Below are positions 1 to 10,625 of a stretch of 64,000 nucleotides of DNA, piece by piece. A model generated the notes under the pieces. It saw only the letters and a program-made list of their open reading frames with translations, searched no databases and was not told the DNA's origin. Position 1 is the stretch's first letter, and every line of letters begins with the position of its first letter. Where the stretch lies: NCBI GenBank assembly GCA_021399435.1, contig JAJTUP010000056.1:62001-126000 (forward strand). Reading direction: 5' to 3'. The stretch is from Diaporthe sp. PMI_573 (Eukaryota > Ascomycota > Sordariomycetes > Diaporthales > Diaporthaceae). A program made the position numbers and the translations under genes.

Positions 1-1074
1 ATGCCAGACATTCGAAAGAAGAAATACATCAAGAAACCACATGCACAACGATACGCGCGATCCCAAACAGTGGACAATGAAGAGGAGGATGAAGAGACCA
101 TCCAAGACAAAGAGAATGGCCAGTGGATGATAAGCGACCTGACCGACAATGGGGTCAAGATGTTTAATTCCGATCTCAACTGGTATAAACAACTCGAATC
201 AACATACGAGAAGGAAAGACTGTCCATCGAGAAGCTTACAAAATGGATGCTGAGCACTGTATCCCCAGCGTACAAAAGCCACTGCTATATTGCTGAGACC
301 CCGCTGTGGGAATGGCATCAGAACCTAAAGGCACGATGCGGCCTCTCGTTGGTAGACGAGAAAATGGAAATACGAGCGGCATACAAGAAAGCCCTCAAAC
401 CACCAAAGAACCTCAGAGAGGCTTCCTCCTGGGTTGACAAGTGGGAAGCAATCATGGCCAGGGGTCTCCAAAAGGGACTACCCGAAGCCAAAGATACGGT
501 AGCATGGGTTCCAGACCTATTGCAAGCTGTAAAGGGGATCCTGCCCATGTGGGCAGTTTCCGTAAGACAAATCCGAAGACAAGCGATTGCAGATGGGAAC
601 CTCACATTCCGGGAAATAGGGAATGACCTCCGTCAAGAACTTGCAGCCCTAGACTCGCCCCAAACAGCTAGAGCATCAAAAGGGGCATTTGCAACAAAGT
701 ACGATGGTATAGAAGACCATGGCAGTGAGATTGGGGACGCCCACACTGCAGAGGATCATAACCCGCCACGGAGAGGTGCGACTGGTTCACGAGGAGGCCG
801 CGGTGGAAGAAAGCGCGCCCAGCAAGAAAATGCTGAAGGCTGCCCCGCCTGCGAGATGCCTCACGCCCTTGCACAATGCTTTTATGTCTTTCCGGAAAAA
901 GCCTACCCTGGCTTTAAAACTAGGGAACACGTGAAAAGACGTGTCGAAGAAGCTCTTGAAAACAATGCTGACCTCCAAGCACAGGTCCGAGCCCTCAAGG
1001 GTCCGAGATCGAAATCCAAGTCCAAAACCCCTCGTCCGACAAAAGAAGAAGCCGTCGAGGAAGTCGATGATTGA
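1..1074 (+). CDS. Gag-like protein of a Ty1/copia retrotransposon
   Basis: This is the capsid (Gag) polyprotein of the copia element whose pol follows at once. The 357-residue product is charged, with an acidic N-terminal stretch and a basic C-terminus rich in Lys, Arg and Ser. Near residue 280 a knuckle-like motif reads C-x2-C-x3-H-x4-C, one residue shorter than the canonical CX2CX4HX4C nucleocapsid knuckle. A Gly/Arg-rich run lies just before it. The frame is open from the first base of the window, so the true start may lie upstream, and the 5' LTR and primer-binding site are outside the window. The ORF ends in TGA at 1072-1074, and the same frame continues open through pol. Function is inferred from position and the knuckle. 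Confidence 0.8.
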   Translation: MPDIRKKKYIKKPHAQRYARSQTVDNEEEDEETIQDKENGQWMISDLTDNGVKMFNSDLNWYKQLESTYEKERLSIEKLTKWMLSTVSPAYKSHCYIAETPLWEWHQNLKARCGLSLVDEKMEIRAAYKKALKPPKNLREASSWVDKWEAIMARGLQKGLPEAKDTVAWVPDLLQAVKGILPMWAVSVRQIRRQAIADGNLTFREIGNDLRQELAALDSPQTARASKGAFATKYDGIEDHGSEIGDAHTAEDHNPPRRGATGSRGGRGGRKRAQQENAEGCPACEMPHALAQCFYVFPEKAYPGFKTREHVKRRVEEALENNADLQAQVRALKGPRSKSKSKTPRPTKEEAVEEVDD

Positions 1075-4000
1075 CTCCCGGGGTACTGTGTTGCCAGTAT
1101 AGAAGCTAGGGGAGCTTTTGCCATAAACGCAAAAGAATACCCTCTTCGACACTCGGTGATACTTGACCCAGCGAGTACGATCTCGATCACAAACAACAGC
1201 GAAAGACTGTTCAACACGAGACCAGCCACACACGATGACTACCTGTGGGCCGGAGACAGACAGCTGCCAGTACTGGCGTACGGTACAATGGCGGTCCGCA
1301 CCGGACCGACCATCCTACACCTCGAAAACGTTGCCCTCTGCCCACGACTCTTGACAACTCTCGTCTCTCTGAGGCAACTTCGAAGGAAGGGCATCTTTTG
1401 GGACAACGAACATGATCCAACAACTTTGAAACGACGTGACAGGTCAACCCTGTGCAAACTCAGGGATATCTACGGCCAATATGTCATTGAATACCAAAAG
1501 GAAAAAGTACGTGGCTCCTTCAACACGTGGAGGAAGAAACATACCACCTACACGAAGAGAAGACCTCTCACCGGCGAAGCCATCCTCTGGCACGGCCGCC
1601 TTGGTCATCCGGGTCCGAGCGCGCTTGAGCACCTAGTTGCCTCATCTCAGGGGGTGCGCATTCGGGGACCAACAACAGTCGAGTGTGAAGCCTGTGCCTT
1701 AGCCAAGATCACGAGGCAAATCCGTCGAGCACCGAGGGAGATCCTCGAACGAGAAGGCGAAAGAATAGCACTTGACTTTCACGACTACGAACCAGGGATC
1801 AACAACTATACGTCGCAACTATTGCTCACCTGCAGAGTATCAGGACTTATCTGGGACTATTATTTAGAGAGCCGCGACAGCACAACCCTGCTCAACATCA
1901 TGAAATCCTTTCTAGGGATGATGCAGATTCAATACAACACCAAGGTCAAGATCATCGAATGTGACGGAGAACTGTTCAGCCGCAGACGAGCCGTCAGAGA
2001 ATTTCTCGAGTCAAAACATATCAAGATCGAGCCCTCAGCACCCAACACACAAGCACAAAACGGAGGAGCCGAGCGCTCAGGGGGTGTAATCAAGGAGAAG
2101 ATGCGTGCAATGCGAACAAGCTCAAAACTCCCACACTCTCTTTGGCCTGAGATTGGACGAACAACCGTCTATCTCAACAACCGAACACCAAATTACGGAC
2201 TGGACTGGAAGACACCCTACTACCAATTTCACTCAGCGATTGCCAAACGCTTGGGTATCCCACGACCAGATCCAAGACCAGATCAAACTCATCTTCGCGT
2301 ATTTGGCTGCAAGGCCTACGCGATGACATCCGACGCACAGCTCAAGAAAAGAAGACGTCAACGTCTCGAGCCACGTGCATGGATTGGTTACCTTGTTGGA
2401 TACCGATCATCGAACATCTACCGGATATGGATTCCCTCTACCGGAAAGATTGTCAATACAAGAGACGTGATCTTTAATGAGCACGAAGTGTTTGATGGGA
2501 ATTGGGAAGGCTTCAAAGATGAGCTTCTCACCACAGACATTGATCGTCTTGCGGAGTGGACAAGAAAATACGCCCTCCCAGACGACAACACAATACCGGA
2601 ACCGGAAGGAGAAGATCTAATTGAAGACTCCCCGGAAGAAACCTCCGAAGAAACTCAAGGACCTGTTGCCGATAGCATCCAGGAGGCAGACGTAGAGACT
2701 GCAGAGGATGATCGCTCCGAGGCGGACCGAGAAAACGGCCCCTACACAGAAGCCAAATTCACCCTGCTACCTACTCCTCCTCGATCGCCGCCATCAGCCC
2801 TGCTCGCACACACAATTCAAACCCAGTCGGACGAAGAAATGCCGTCTACTGAGGAAAATCAAAAGACAAGCCCGTGGCAGGCCGCATTCATCGCGGGCAC
2901 AAAATCTGCCCGGATGGCCAGGTCAGAGGGAAAATACCTGACGAAGGCACAAATTGAAAGACGCTTGCGTCAGGGGGTGAAGTTGAAAAGAAACAACCTC
3001 CCCGAACCGCCAAGATGGCATAATGATCTAGAAAACCATCCACTTGGACCAATGTTCAGACAAGCAGAAGCTGACCATCTACAGAGCCATACCGAGATGA
3101 GATCATGGACCGAGATCCTCAAGAAAGACAGCCGCGCAGCAGGAAAACAAATCCTGGACTGCATGTGGGTATATGTCTACAAGTTCAACAAGCATGGCGT
3201 TCTTCAGAAGTGCAAAGCACGACTCGTTGTACGCGGAGACCAACAAGCGCGAGGACAAACCCAAGAAACCTACGCAGCCACTCTTGCGGGACGGTCATTC
3301 AGAACACTCATCGCCATCGCAAACAAATTTGATCTCGAGCTGATCCAATACGACGTTGTCAATGCGTTCGTGCACGCTCCGATTGATCAAGATATCTTCA
3401 TGAGAATGCCACGAGGATACGAAAAGAAAGGCACGATCCTGATGCTGAACAAAGCACTCTACGGGTTGCGGATTTCACCACTACTTTGGCAAAAGGAGTT
3501 CACCAAGACACTCGCCCAGTGTGGTTACAAACAAGTCCCGCACGAACCCTGTTGCTACATCAAGAACGGCATCCTGGTCTTCTTCTACGTTGACGACATC
3601 ATCGTTGCGTACCGAAAGAATAGACAAGAACAAGTCGATGAACTCGCCCAACAACTCCAAGTGAAGTATAAAATCTGCGGAGGGGATCCAATTCAATGGT
3701 TCCTGGGCATGGAGATTCTCCGAGACCGAACAAACAGACGGATCTGGCTGGCCCAGACCGCCTACATTGAGAAGATCGCCAAATTGGCTAACACGAAGAA
3801 TCTCTCCCACACAATCCCCATGACAGCCGAAGAGCTGATGCCACGAAAAGACGCCGCCACCGAAGCCGAAGTCCAGACCTATCAACGAAAGATCGGGTCA
3901 CTACTATTCGCCGCCATATCCACACGACCAGATATTGCATTTGCCACGTCACGGCTTGCAAGATTCCTGACAAATCCGAGTCAAAAACACCACGATGCTG

Positions 4001-4617
4001 CAGACCGTGTGCTGCTCTATCTCGAAAGCACCAAACACCTTGCTCTATGCCTCAAGGACACCGAAGAGTTAGTTGTCGCAAGCGATGCGTCTTTCGCAGA
4101 CAACACCCTCGATCGGAAGAGTTCTCAAGCGTTCGCAATGCAACTGTTTGGAGGCCTGATTGGATGGAGAGCAAACAAGCAAGACACGGTCACTACATCA
4201 ACCACGGAGGCAGAGCTCCTTGCTCTCGCTCAAGCAGCAAAAGAGACGTTATTCGTGAGCAGACTTCTCACAGAACTGTCAGTGGAATTGGACGACAAGA
4301 AAATCAAGATCGAGTGCGACAACACACAAACAATCAAACTGGTCAACTCAGAGATCACGACACTCAAGACGAAATTACGGCACGTGGACATACACAATCA
4401 TTGGTTAAGGCAAGAAGTACAAGAAGGCACAATCAAGGTGGAATATACACCTACAGCACAAATGATGGCAGACGGGTTGACGAAAGCATTACCGGCTGGA
4501 AAATGGAATGGATTTCTCCACCAGTTGGGCTTAGAAAGTGTGGAAACAAGACATGGAGAGAACATCCTACGGGACGATCTCATGAGAAACAGGCTGGAAG
4601 CAGTGGAAGAGGGATGA
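1075..4617 (+). CDS. Ty1/copia Pol polyprotein (protease, integrase, RT, RNase H), in frame with gag after one TGA
   Basis: Pol has no ATG near its start: the protease region is open in the gag frame straight after the gag TGA. Domains follow the copia order. A protease-like ILDPAS motif (position 1159 on) keeps the catalytic Asp with Ala where Gly is usual. A GAG-pre-integrase HHCC zinc motif (H-x4-H...C-x2-C) lies near 1588-1700. The integrase core has Asp in LDFHDYEP (about 1771), Asp in ECDGE (about 1965) and Glu in NGGAERS (about 2065). RVT_2 shows YDVVNAFVHA and the YVDD box (about 3588). RNase H shows SDASFAD, TEAE and CDN. The product of about 1180 residues has no internal stop. Expression presumably needs stop readthrough or loss of the TGA. 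Family identity is certain; activity is unknown. Confidence 0.93.
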   Translation, partial: LPGYCVASIEARGAFAINAKEYPLRHSVILDPASTISITNNSERLFNTRPATHDDYLWAGDRQLPVLAYGTMAVRTGPTILHLENVALCPRLLTTLVSLRQLRRKGIFWDNEHDPTTLKRRDRSTLCKLRDIYGQYVIEYQKEKVRGSFNTWRKKHTTYTKRRPLTGEAILWHGRLGHPGPSALEHLVASSQGVRIRGPTTVECEACALAKITRQIRRAPREILEREGERIALDFHDYEPGINNYTSQLLLTCRVSGLIWDYYLESRDSTTLLNIMKSFLGMMQIQYNTKVKIIECDGELFSRRRAVREFLESKHIKIEPSAPNTQAQNGGAERSGGVIKEKMRAMRTSSKLPHSLWPEIGRTTVYLNNRTPNYGLDWKTPYYQFHSAIAKRLGIPRPDPRPDQTHLRVFGCKAYAMTSDAQLKKRRRQRLEPRAWIGYLVGYRSSNIYRIWIPSTGKIVNTRDVIFNEHEVFDGNWEGFKDELLTTDIDRLAEWTRKYALPDDNTIPEPEGEDLIEDSPEETSEETQGPVADSIQEADVETAEDDRSEADRENGPYTEAKFTLLPTPPRSPPSALLAHTIQTQSDEEMPSTEENQKTSPWQAAFIAGTKSARMARSEGKYLTKAQIERRLRQGVKLKRNNLPEPPRWHNDLENHPLGPMFRQAEADHLQSHTEMRSWTEILKKDSRAAGKQILDCMWVYVYKFNKHGVLQKCKARLVVRGDQQARGQTQETYAATLAGRSFRTLIAIANKFDLELIQYDVVNAFVHAPIDQDIFMRMPRGYEKKGTILMLNKALYGLRISPLLWQKEFTKTLAQCGYKQVPHEPCCYIKNGILVFFYVDDIIVAYRKNRQEQVDELAQQLQVKYKICGGDPIQWFLGMEILRDRTNRRIWLAQTAYIEKIAKLANTKNLSHTIPMTAEELMPRKDAATEAEVQTYQRKIGSLLFAAISTRPDIAFATSRLARFLTNPSQKHHDAADRVLLYLESTKHLALCLKDTEELVVASDASFADNTLDRKSSQAFAMQLFGGLIGWRANKQDTVTTSTTEAELLALAQAAKETLFVSRLLTELSVELDDKKIKIECDNTQTIKLVNSEITTLKTKLRHVDIHNHWLRQEVQEGTIKVEYTPTAQMMADGLTKALPAGKWNGFLHQLGLESVETRHGENILRDDLMRNRLEAVEEG

Positions 4618-4645
4618 AATTACAGACTCCCAGTACCTGCCAGTC

Positions 4646-4900
4646 TGAGGGGGTGTGTCAGATGTGACGGGCATTTGACAAATGTGTGCCTGAGGCATCA
4701 TTATGCCCATCACGACAAAACCAGCCCCTGAACGGGCGGGGTCGCACCAGAGAACCTAGACAAGACATCATCACAATACACACAGTGACCACCCCATCAA
4801 TTGGACCATAATTACACGTCCCATATACCTAAAAGGGTGATAATCTGACAAAACCGTTTCAACTAGAGGTACGCAAGTAGTATAAGACACGGAACCCTCA
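4646..4900 (+). repeat. Polypurine tract and candidate 3' LTR of the copia element
   Basis: About 30 bases after the pol stop a purine run (GAGGGGG) is followed by TGTGTCAG, the expected polypurine tract and TG-start of an LTR. A TG...CA unit can be drawn from 4654 to 4900 (about 247 bp, ending CCCTCA), because the degraded exchanger gene begins just beyond. The right end is only a candidate: the 5' LTR lies outside the window, so the two copies cannot be compared and no target duplication can be tested. Confidence 0.5.
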
Positions 4901-4904
4901 AAAA

Positions 4905-5795
4905 CAAGCTAGTAACTATAGGAGTATTGGTAATTTACATATCTCAAACTAGAAATCTATTAGCTAATTAATAGCCCAACTAAGAAGAATAAGAAATGGT
5001 GTTACAAGAAGGGCGATTTAAACACTTGATCTAATAACAATCTCTATAGCCTCTATCAAAGTATCAGCAATACTATTTAGTAATAAATGGAAGGCGTCAG
5101 TTATATTAAAACTTACCAGGTCCATTTTGTTTTTAATAGCAACAATACAGGCCATAGTGTACTTTATAGTATTACTAACGATCGAGATAAGGATAAGACT
5201 AATGAAGTTCTTACTAACTGCCCCTGTCGCAACGATAAGATTAATGGCATTAACGAGATAGTTCGCGCAGAAAGAAATAACAAATGTCGTGGCAATAAGG
5301 ATTGCCGCTACAGACCAAGTAGTTATAGATAACTCTTCTACTTCTTCTTTTTTTTCTGTATTATTCTCTCCTGCAGATTTTGGTTTTTCGGAATTAAAGA
5401 AGTTCTTGTATATCCTTAACTAGAAAAATAGATAGAGATAGTAGAAAAGTAGTAAGATAACGGTCGTTCTGTAGGATAGTATTAAGACGCTTTTATATGC
5501 GGTGGTTTTATCTTTATTACTTCTAAGGACCATAAATAGAGTGGCAGGAATAACCAATAATGCCGAGGACAGAGTCATTAGGGAGCAGGCGGTCTGAGCT
5601 ATGCCGGAAGCAAATACCTGCTTTTTGTTATTACCGCGTACATTTCGTATATTAAAGATGCCACCAAGGAAAAAGCACATGCCCATAACCAAAAGCAGGT
5701 TCGAAAGAATAAATCCGAGCATAGATGATTTAACCACCTCGATTTAGTTGTTCCGTAGGGCGATAATACTCACCTAATAAATACATTAGTCGAGG
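4905..5795 (-). pseudogene. RIP-degraded vacuolar Ca2+/H+ exchanger (CAX family)
   Basis: Read on the minus strand, one frame from about 5790 to 4905 aligns by eye with the CAX/VCX cation-proton antiporters of the vacuole. SMLGFILSNLLLVMGM is the first alpha-repeat motif, followed by SLMTLSSALLVIPATL, an acidic linker, CANYLVNAIN with VATG, and VTPFLILL. The frame is broken by stops at 5744-5746, 5420-5422, 5018-5020, 4964-4966 and 4949-4951. Each stop sits where the family usually has Gln or another CAx codon, so all are explained by C-to-T at CpA. The region is strongly AT-rich compared with nearby genes. The copia element lies against its 3' part. Loss of function is clear; RIP is the inferred cause. 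Confidence 0.85.
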
Positions 5796-5879
5796 TGAAC
5801 ACGCTATCGCATTCGACGGCGGTGAGGTTATTACTGCTGGCGTCGTCCAATCAATCCCCCGTATGTTGGCCTATTCCTC

Positions 5880-6060
5880 TTTGTTGGAAAAGTAGGATCC
5901 CAGGCATACTGCCTGGCCCTCCCGAAAAATACGCGAGACTGCTGCACAATGTTTTCCATGTTAACAGGCTTGAGCCATGGCGTGGCCGGGAGAGTGATCA
6001 GCTCCTGGACAGGCTTCATGACTTACCTAATCTCGAGGATGATGAGGCCGAGTTCCATTA
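5880..6060 (+). pseudogene. Tail of a Ty3/gypsy-type Pol (remnant)
   Basis: A short open stretch contains KYAR followed by HNVFHVNRLEPW and an acidic LEDDEAE end. This resembles the segment between integrase and chromodomain in fungal Ty3/gypsy polyproteins, where a phrase of the type VFHVNRLEPY precedes an acidic linker. No integrase, RT or LTR is visible nearby, so it is a decayed fragment. The match rests on one motif only. Confidence 0.4.
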
Positions 6061-6239
6061 AGTGGTCCTAGATGGTATAGGACTACAGCATATGGAGAAA
6101 GCAAGAGGTACCGAAACACCAAAACTGAATTTAAAGGTAGAACTAGATAAATGCTACTGGCTCTGTTCCCGCGTTTTGGTCCGGAAGGATACATGGCAGA
6201 TACGTAGACCAAGAACCGAGTGTGCTAGGGCCGATCCTA

Positions 6240-7259
6240 TCACTCGCTCTCAAAGCCTACCAGCTCGTTCGATGCCTTCCAAAGCTTGCTTGCAGACTCC
6301 TCGTCGTAAATCCACGGGGCATATCCAACCTCGTTATTCAACCAGTCTCCCGTAGTATCCGCCGGTCCCTCGTCGACGAGGTTGCTGAGGTACTTGCCGC
6401 CTCGACCTTCCCATTCCCTACTCAGCCCAGCATAAACAGCCGCGGCCGCTCCCTGGGGCTCGCTCTTTATGGTCTTGTGCCTTGTTTCATCCTTCAACAT
6501 TCCCTCTACTATCTCCTGGCTGAGATACTGAGAGAGATTGGTGGCAACAATACCCGGGTGCACAGCAAGGGCGTGCAGTCCCTTGGACCCGGACCGTCTT
6601 TCGATCTCGTTGGCGAGGTAGATAGTGGCCGTCTTGGATTGGCCATATGACGCCCAGGGGTCGTAAGGGTCCTTTTCGAAGTTGAAGTCATGGAAGCGGA
6701 CCTTGCCGTAACGATGGCCGGCGGAGGCCACAACAACTACCCGCGATTGGAACTCAGGTGTGGAGGCTGCGAGCAGATTGGGCTTTAACAGTTGGAAGAG
6801 GAGGAAGTGGCCCAAGTGGTTCGTGCCAAACTGTGTCTCGAAGCCATCCTCGGTCCTCCCTTCAGGCGTGGCCATAACGCCCGCATTGAGGATGAGCAGA
6901 TTAAGCTTGTCGCTCTTCTCGTGGAAGGCCTTGGCAGCTGCTCGCACCGAGGCGAGGGAATCCAGCCGCAGCTCTATGCCGTGGACGGGCGCATCAGATT
7001 TGGGGCCGGGTCCGTTCTTGACTTTGTCGACGGCCTGCTGGGCCTTGACGGCGTCTCTGGCAGTGAGGTAGAGAGTGGCACCGGCGGCGTGGAGAGCTCG
7101 CGCTGTTTCGACACCGATACCAGAGTTTGCGCCCGTCACAAGGGCGACCTTGCCGGTGAGCTTGCCGATGAGGCCTTCGTCCTCAACGACCTGAAGAGCC
7201 GTGGGCCGCGCATCTCCAGGACCCTGGGGGTTAGCGTGGGAGGCGGTGTATCTAGACAT
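6240..7259 (-). CDS. Short-chain dehydrogenase/reductase (retinol-dehydrogenase-like)
   Basis: The 339-residue product is an NAD(P)-dependent oxidoreductase of the classical SDR fold. The cofactor motif TGANSGIG is at residues 42-49, NAG at 125-127, the catalytic Ser at 179, and the YxxxK pair at Tyr205/Lys209. An extended C-terminal part is typical of the WW-domain-oxidoreductase/retinol dehydrogenase-like fungal SDRs. The frame stays open 62 codons further upstream, but that part lacks SDR features and looks like 5' UTR, so the Met at 7257-7259 (MSRYT) is preferred. There are no introns, no signal peptide and no obvious membrane anchor. It stands alone between the gypsy tail and a gene-poor gap. 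Substrate cannot be told from sequence. Confidence 0.9.
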   Translation of the reverse strand: MSRYTASHANPQGPGDARPTALQVVEDEGLIGKLTGKVALVTGANSGIGVETARALHAAGATLYLTARDAVKAQQAVDKVKNGPGPKSDAPVHGIELRLDSLASVRAAAKAFHEKSDKLNLLILNAGVMATPEGRTEDGFETQFGTNHLGHFLLFQLLKPNLLAASTPEFQSRVVVVASAGHRYGKVRFHDFNFEKDPYDPWASYGQSKTATIYLANEIERRSGSKGLHALAVHPGIVATNLSQYLSQEIVEGMLKDETRHKTIKSEPQGAAAAVYAGLSREWEGRGGKYLSNLVDEGPADTTGDWLNNEVGYAPWIYDEESASKLWKASNELVGFESE

Positions 7260-7499
7260 TGCGATGGATTTCTTATGGAGTCTGGCTTGTGCAGTAAGAG
7301 GATGGGATGGTGTTGTTGTGGTGGGTTGATGATGTGTGACTGTCAGTTTGAGAGAGGAAGCAAGTCGTTTTATACCAGCAGTGTGTGTGAGCTCCCACAG
7401 AGCGGTTCCACTAAATGCCGGATTTATAAGCTCAAGCTCACACATGCCTGGAACCGGAAGCCTCGAAGCACATGAAGTGTCTGTGTCATGTCTATGACC

Positions 7500-8990
7500 C
7501 GTAAATTATGGGGGTGGATAACTCAAATCCCACTGCCATGGCGTGTTCTCATCAACAGCCACTGGTGTGGGGCGCATGGGGCGGTGACGCTCTGCTCTTG
7601 ACGCAATCCTGAGAAAATGCAACGACACGATGGAGCTGTCGGTGTTAGATAAGTGGGTATGGAAATCTTGGAACACGTCGTTCTGAGGCACTACTAGATT
7701 GAACGGAGAAGCTGAGGTCTGCACTCTGCAGACACGATTGTGTTCAGGCTCCCATGGTTGAGAACTTGAGACAGCTGGCCGTACCTTTGCCCACAATTTA
7801 TCACAGTTGGCGCTCTGCCACAGCTCAGTCAAAGTTAAACAAATTAACAACAAAACAGAGTGATTAAGTCGTACTAGAAAGACATCATCTAATTGCCGAA
7901 TTTACATTACTGCGAAATACTTTTCAGTATAAGAGGGTTCGAAACCGGCCGCCTGCTCAATATTTACAAGGTAAAAAACAACATGGACCTTTGGCTCTTG
8001 CATGCTTCTATGCCTGGATTAGACTAACTTAGTTTTGCCTTAGCTTGCACCGAATATCCTATCCTCATTAAGTAAACAATCCAAAAACTCTACCTGCGAC
8101 TAGCATTTTGCACTAAGCCATGGCACTGCTTTATAAGCCCAGTTGATTGTTTCCCTAAAACGGTAAGAAGTTATTAATAAAGCGACGGTGCCCAAGATCT
8201 ACGTAGTAGCTGCGTCGCGGGCTGCGACAGACCTGTCACATGCAAAGATATGTTTAATCTGCCATTAGATCCTCCACCCCTACAATACCTTGAAAGGTAA
8301 GTTGTAAAGTACCCACAGTGGAATGTCGAGGAGATACTGCAGCAGAAGTTCGAATCCTCTACCATAACCTCGTAGACAGTCGTTGGATCCAGGACACGTA
8401 CTATAGGAAGCCTTTACACCATAATTAAGAGAAGGGCTTTGCATAGCCGGTACCAGAGAGTAAGACTTGAAAAGTTTCGAGTACGAATAGTGACAGCTAA
8501 AGAGCCTTGCTGGAGAACAGCTCTGACATAAGGTACCTACTAGATTCGCAGGGAGGAGGATCCGAAACCGTCGGGTGGTGGCATAGCGTTTACGCTAAGG
8601 CCACAAAAGGGAAACAATCTGAATCTTGGCACGCCGGTGTTGAAGTGCCTTATCTCTTATCTCCGGGGCTAACTAAATATCCCAGCAAGGATCTTCTGAA
8701 TTTCTCTGCAACTTACCTCCTTCAATTGTTTCCCTAATTCGGACGACAACCAGCCGAACATACCGCCACCCATCCCATCGCCATTTTTATGCCGATATTT
8801 GGCACCATATACATTCTCCATACGGACAGGAGCACGCTTGCAGCCCCACCTGGGCAGATACCCGTGGTTTAGCTTCCATCTGAGTGATACTGGCACCTTG
8901 GCAAACTTACTTCTTGCCGGCAAACAGCTTTGCAACGGTGTGCCCGGGTAGATTCTATCCCCGTCCAAAGGTACCGGTACATTCCAACGG
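7500..8990. other. Gene-poor gap, no supported gene
   Basis: This stretch is mostly AT-rich. It holds only short ORFs, including a 115-codon one at 7506-7853 (minus) with no recognisable family. No transposase, RNA gene or convincing exon was seen. The 3' part contains the promoter and leader of the transcription-factor-like gene that starts at 8995. Confidence 0.5.
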
Positions 8991-8994
8991 AACG

Positions 8995-10625
8995 ATGCTC
9001 AAGGGGCCACGAGCGGCTAAGGGGTTTGTCTTTGTCACCGCCGACGCCCATGGTCAGACGGCTGCTGGAGATCGTAAGCTCATACGGAGTCACGTCATGC
9101 GGGGGAAGAATACCCGTACACGAGCTCTTCCTGGTCGAGTGAAGGGCCGTTCCCCGGCTACCGCTGTGGGAATACAACGGCCGCAGCATGCTGCAGGAGA
9201 CAGTGATTCTTCTGAAGAGTCCCACGGAGCTCGGACACGAAGTGAGCTGCTCGACTCTGACGAGGATGCTCTGGCCCGCATCAGACATGTAGAAATGGTC
9301 CCCGGTACTGCCGACATGTTCACTTTCATCAAGTTCCCTGAAGACATCGATAGTAGTTCGCGCAGCTTGCTTTGCGCATGTACGTCTCTCCCCTCCGACC
9401 ATGAGCACGCCCTGCCCCTGACGCCTTCTGTCCTCCAGATTTTTCGTACATGAAAGATGAAATGTACCCGATCGTGAGGTACTCTCGCCCTGACACTCCC
9501 AAGACATACTGGTTTCACTGGGCCCATCTCGACTTGGCCTACCTGCACTCCATCCTTTACATGACGTCTTTTTCATTGGATAGTTTGAGGGGGCAGAAGA
9601 GTAAGAGGACGGAGTTTCACGCCTACAGGATGATTCACGAGCTTAACAAGCAACTATCTGATCCGAACACTGCACTGACCGACTCGACAACCATTGTCGT
9701 CATGGCCTTGGCCTTGATCGCCGAGTCCTTTGGAGACGTAGAGTCCGCCCACATGCACGTGATGGGTCTCAAGAAAATCGTCGACCTGCGTGGTGGCATA
9801 GAATCGTTTGCAAGTCACCCTCTGCTTCAATCCAAACTTCACCGGTAAGTCGCTAGTTCTCTCTTATATTCAGCTTCTCAGGCTCCGGCCAATCGCTGAC
9901 CTGCCAACGCCGGAAGAACTGGTCTAGTCCACAGCATCTGCACCGGCGCGAATCTAGCCTTTCACCAAGATGCTGCGTCGTTCGACTCAGCTTTCGACAG
10001 TTCATCTGAACTTGCCCGGCTCAAGCCATCTGACGCGTCCTGCTTCTCCCGCTCGCGCTCTGTGGTACGGACTTTAGAAAGGAGGCTCTATGCCATCTTG
10101 AAGGATGTCCAAGACCTCTCACAGCTTATCAACGATAGCCACGATTCCGGTCACAAGATACGGGAGATGTCTCTCGAGGATCTCATAACATACATTCAAT
10201 CCCGGCTGCTCATGCTCGAATTTGAGGACAACGACATTTTCCCCGAGCTTCTCCGGTTATCACTCCTCGCTTTCTTGACAACTATCTTCTGGGGTTTTCC
10301 TGGTGTCAAATTCGAGTACCCGCGTCTGGCCAACCAACTCCGACAAGCTTGCTTGGCCTTTACGCCCAGCACCGCTGGAGAGAGCTATCTCTTCGCCTGG
10401 GCCTTGATGGTGGGGGCAACGTCTGTGTTCCGAGGCCCTGATCAGACCTGGCTTCTGCAAAGACTGCGCCCTCTGATCCGGGACAGTCTAGGGAGGACGT
10501 GGTTCGAAGTAAAGAATAATTTGAGGCAAGTCATGTGGATCGATAGCATTCATGACGGCCCGGGGATAGAGGTCTTCAACCAATGTCTTGGGGAAACAGG
10601 GGACAGAAGTATTGTTCCGATATAG
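8995..10625 (+). CDS. Fungal-specific transcription-factor-domain protein without a zinc cluster, 3 exons
   Basis: The coding sequence joins 8995-9379, 9439-9844 and 9917-10625, giving 499 residues exactly in frame. Introns are 59 nt (GTACGT...CCAG) and 72 nt (GTAAGT...GAAG). The N-terminus has the FVFVTADAHG...LIRSHVMRGKNTR signature of a large Pezizomycotina family of transcription-factor-like proteins. The middle shows the family pattern of a DLAYLHSILY helix, HAYRMIHELNKQLSDP and GLKKIVDLRGGIE. After intron 2 the frame continues TGLVHSICTGANLAF. No Cys6 zinc cluster or other DNA-binding domain is present. It is probably a regulator or regulator-derived protein in nucleus or cytoplasm; a target cannot be inferred. 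The exon structure is my reading and would be settled by RNA-seq. Confidence 0.8.

Noticed and set aside
4047..4667. 206-codon plus-strand ORF over the RNase H region
   Set aside because: Out-of-frame shadow of copia pol.
7925..7960. GGTTCGAAACC resembling a tRNA T-arm
   Set aside because: The flanks do not form acceptor or D arms.
8341..8366. TTCGAATCC-type sequence resembling a tRNA T-arm
   Set aside because: No matching acceptor stem or anticodon arm could be drawn around it.
8869..9576. 235-codon minus-strand ORF opposite the transcription-factor-like gene
   Set aside because: Antisense shadow; the plus strand shows family motifs and valid introns.
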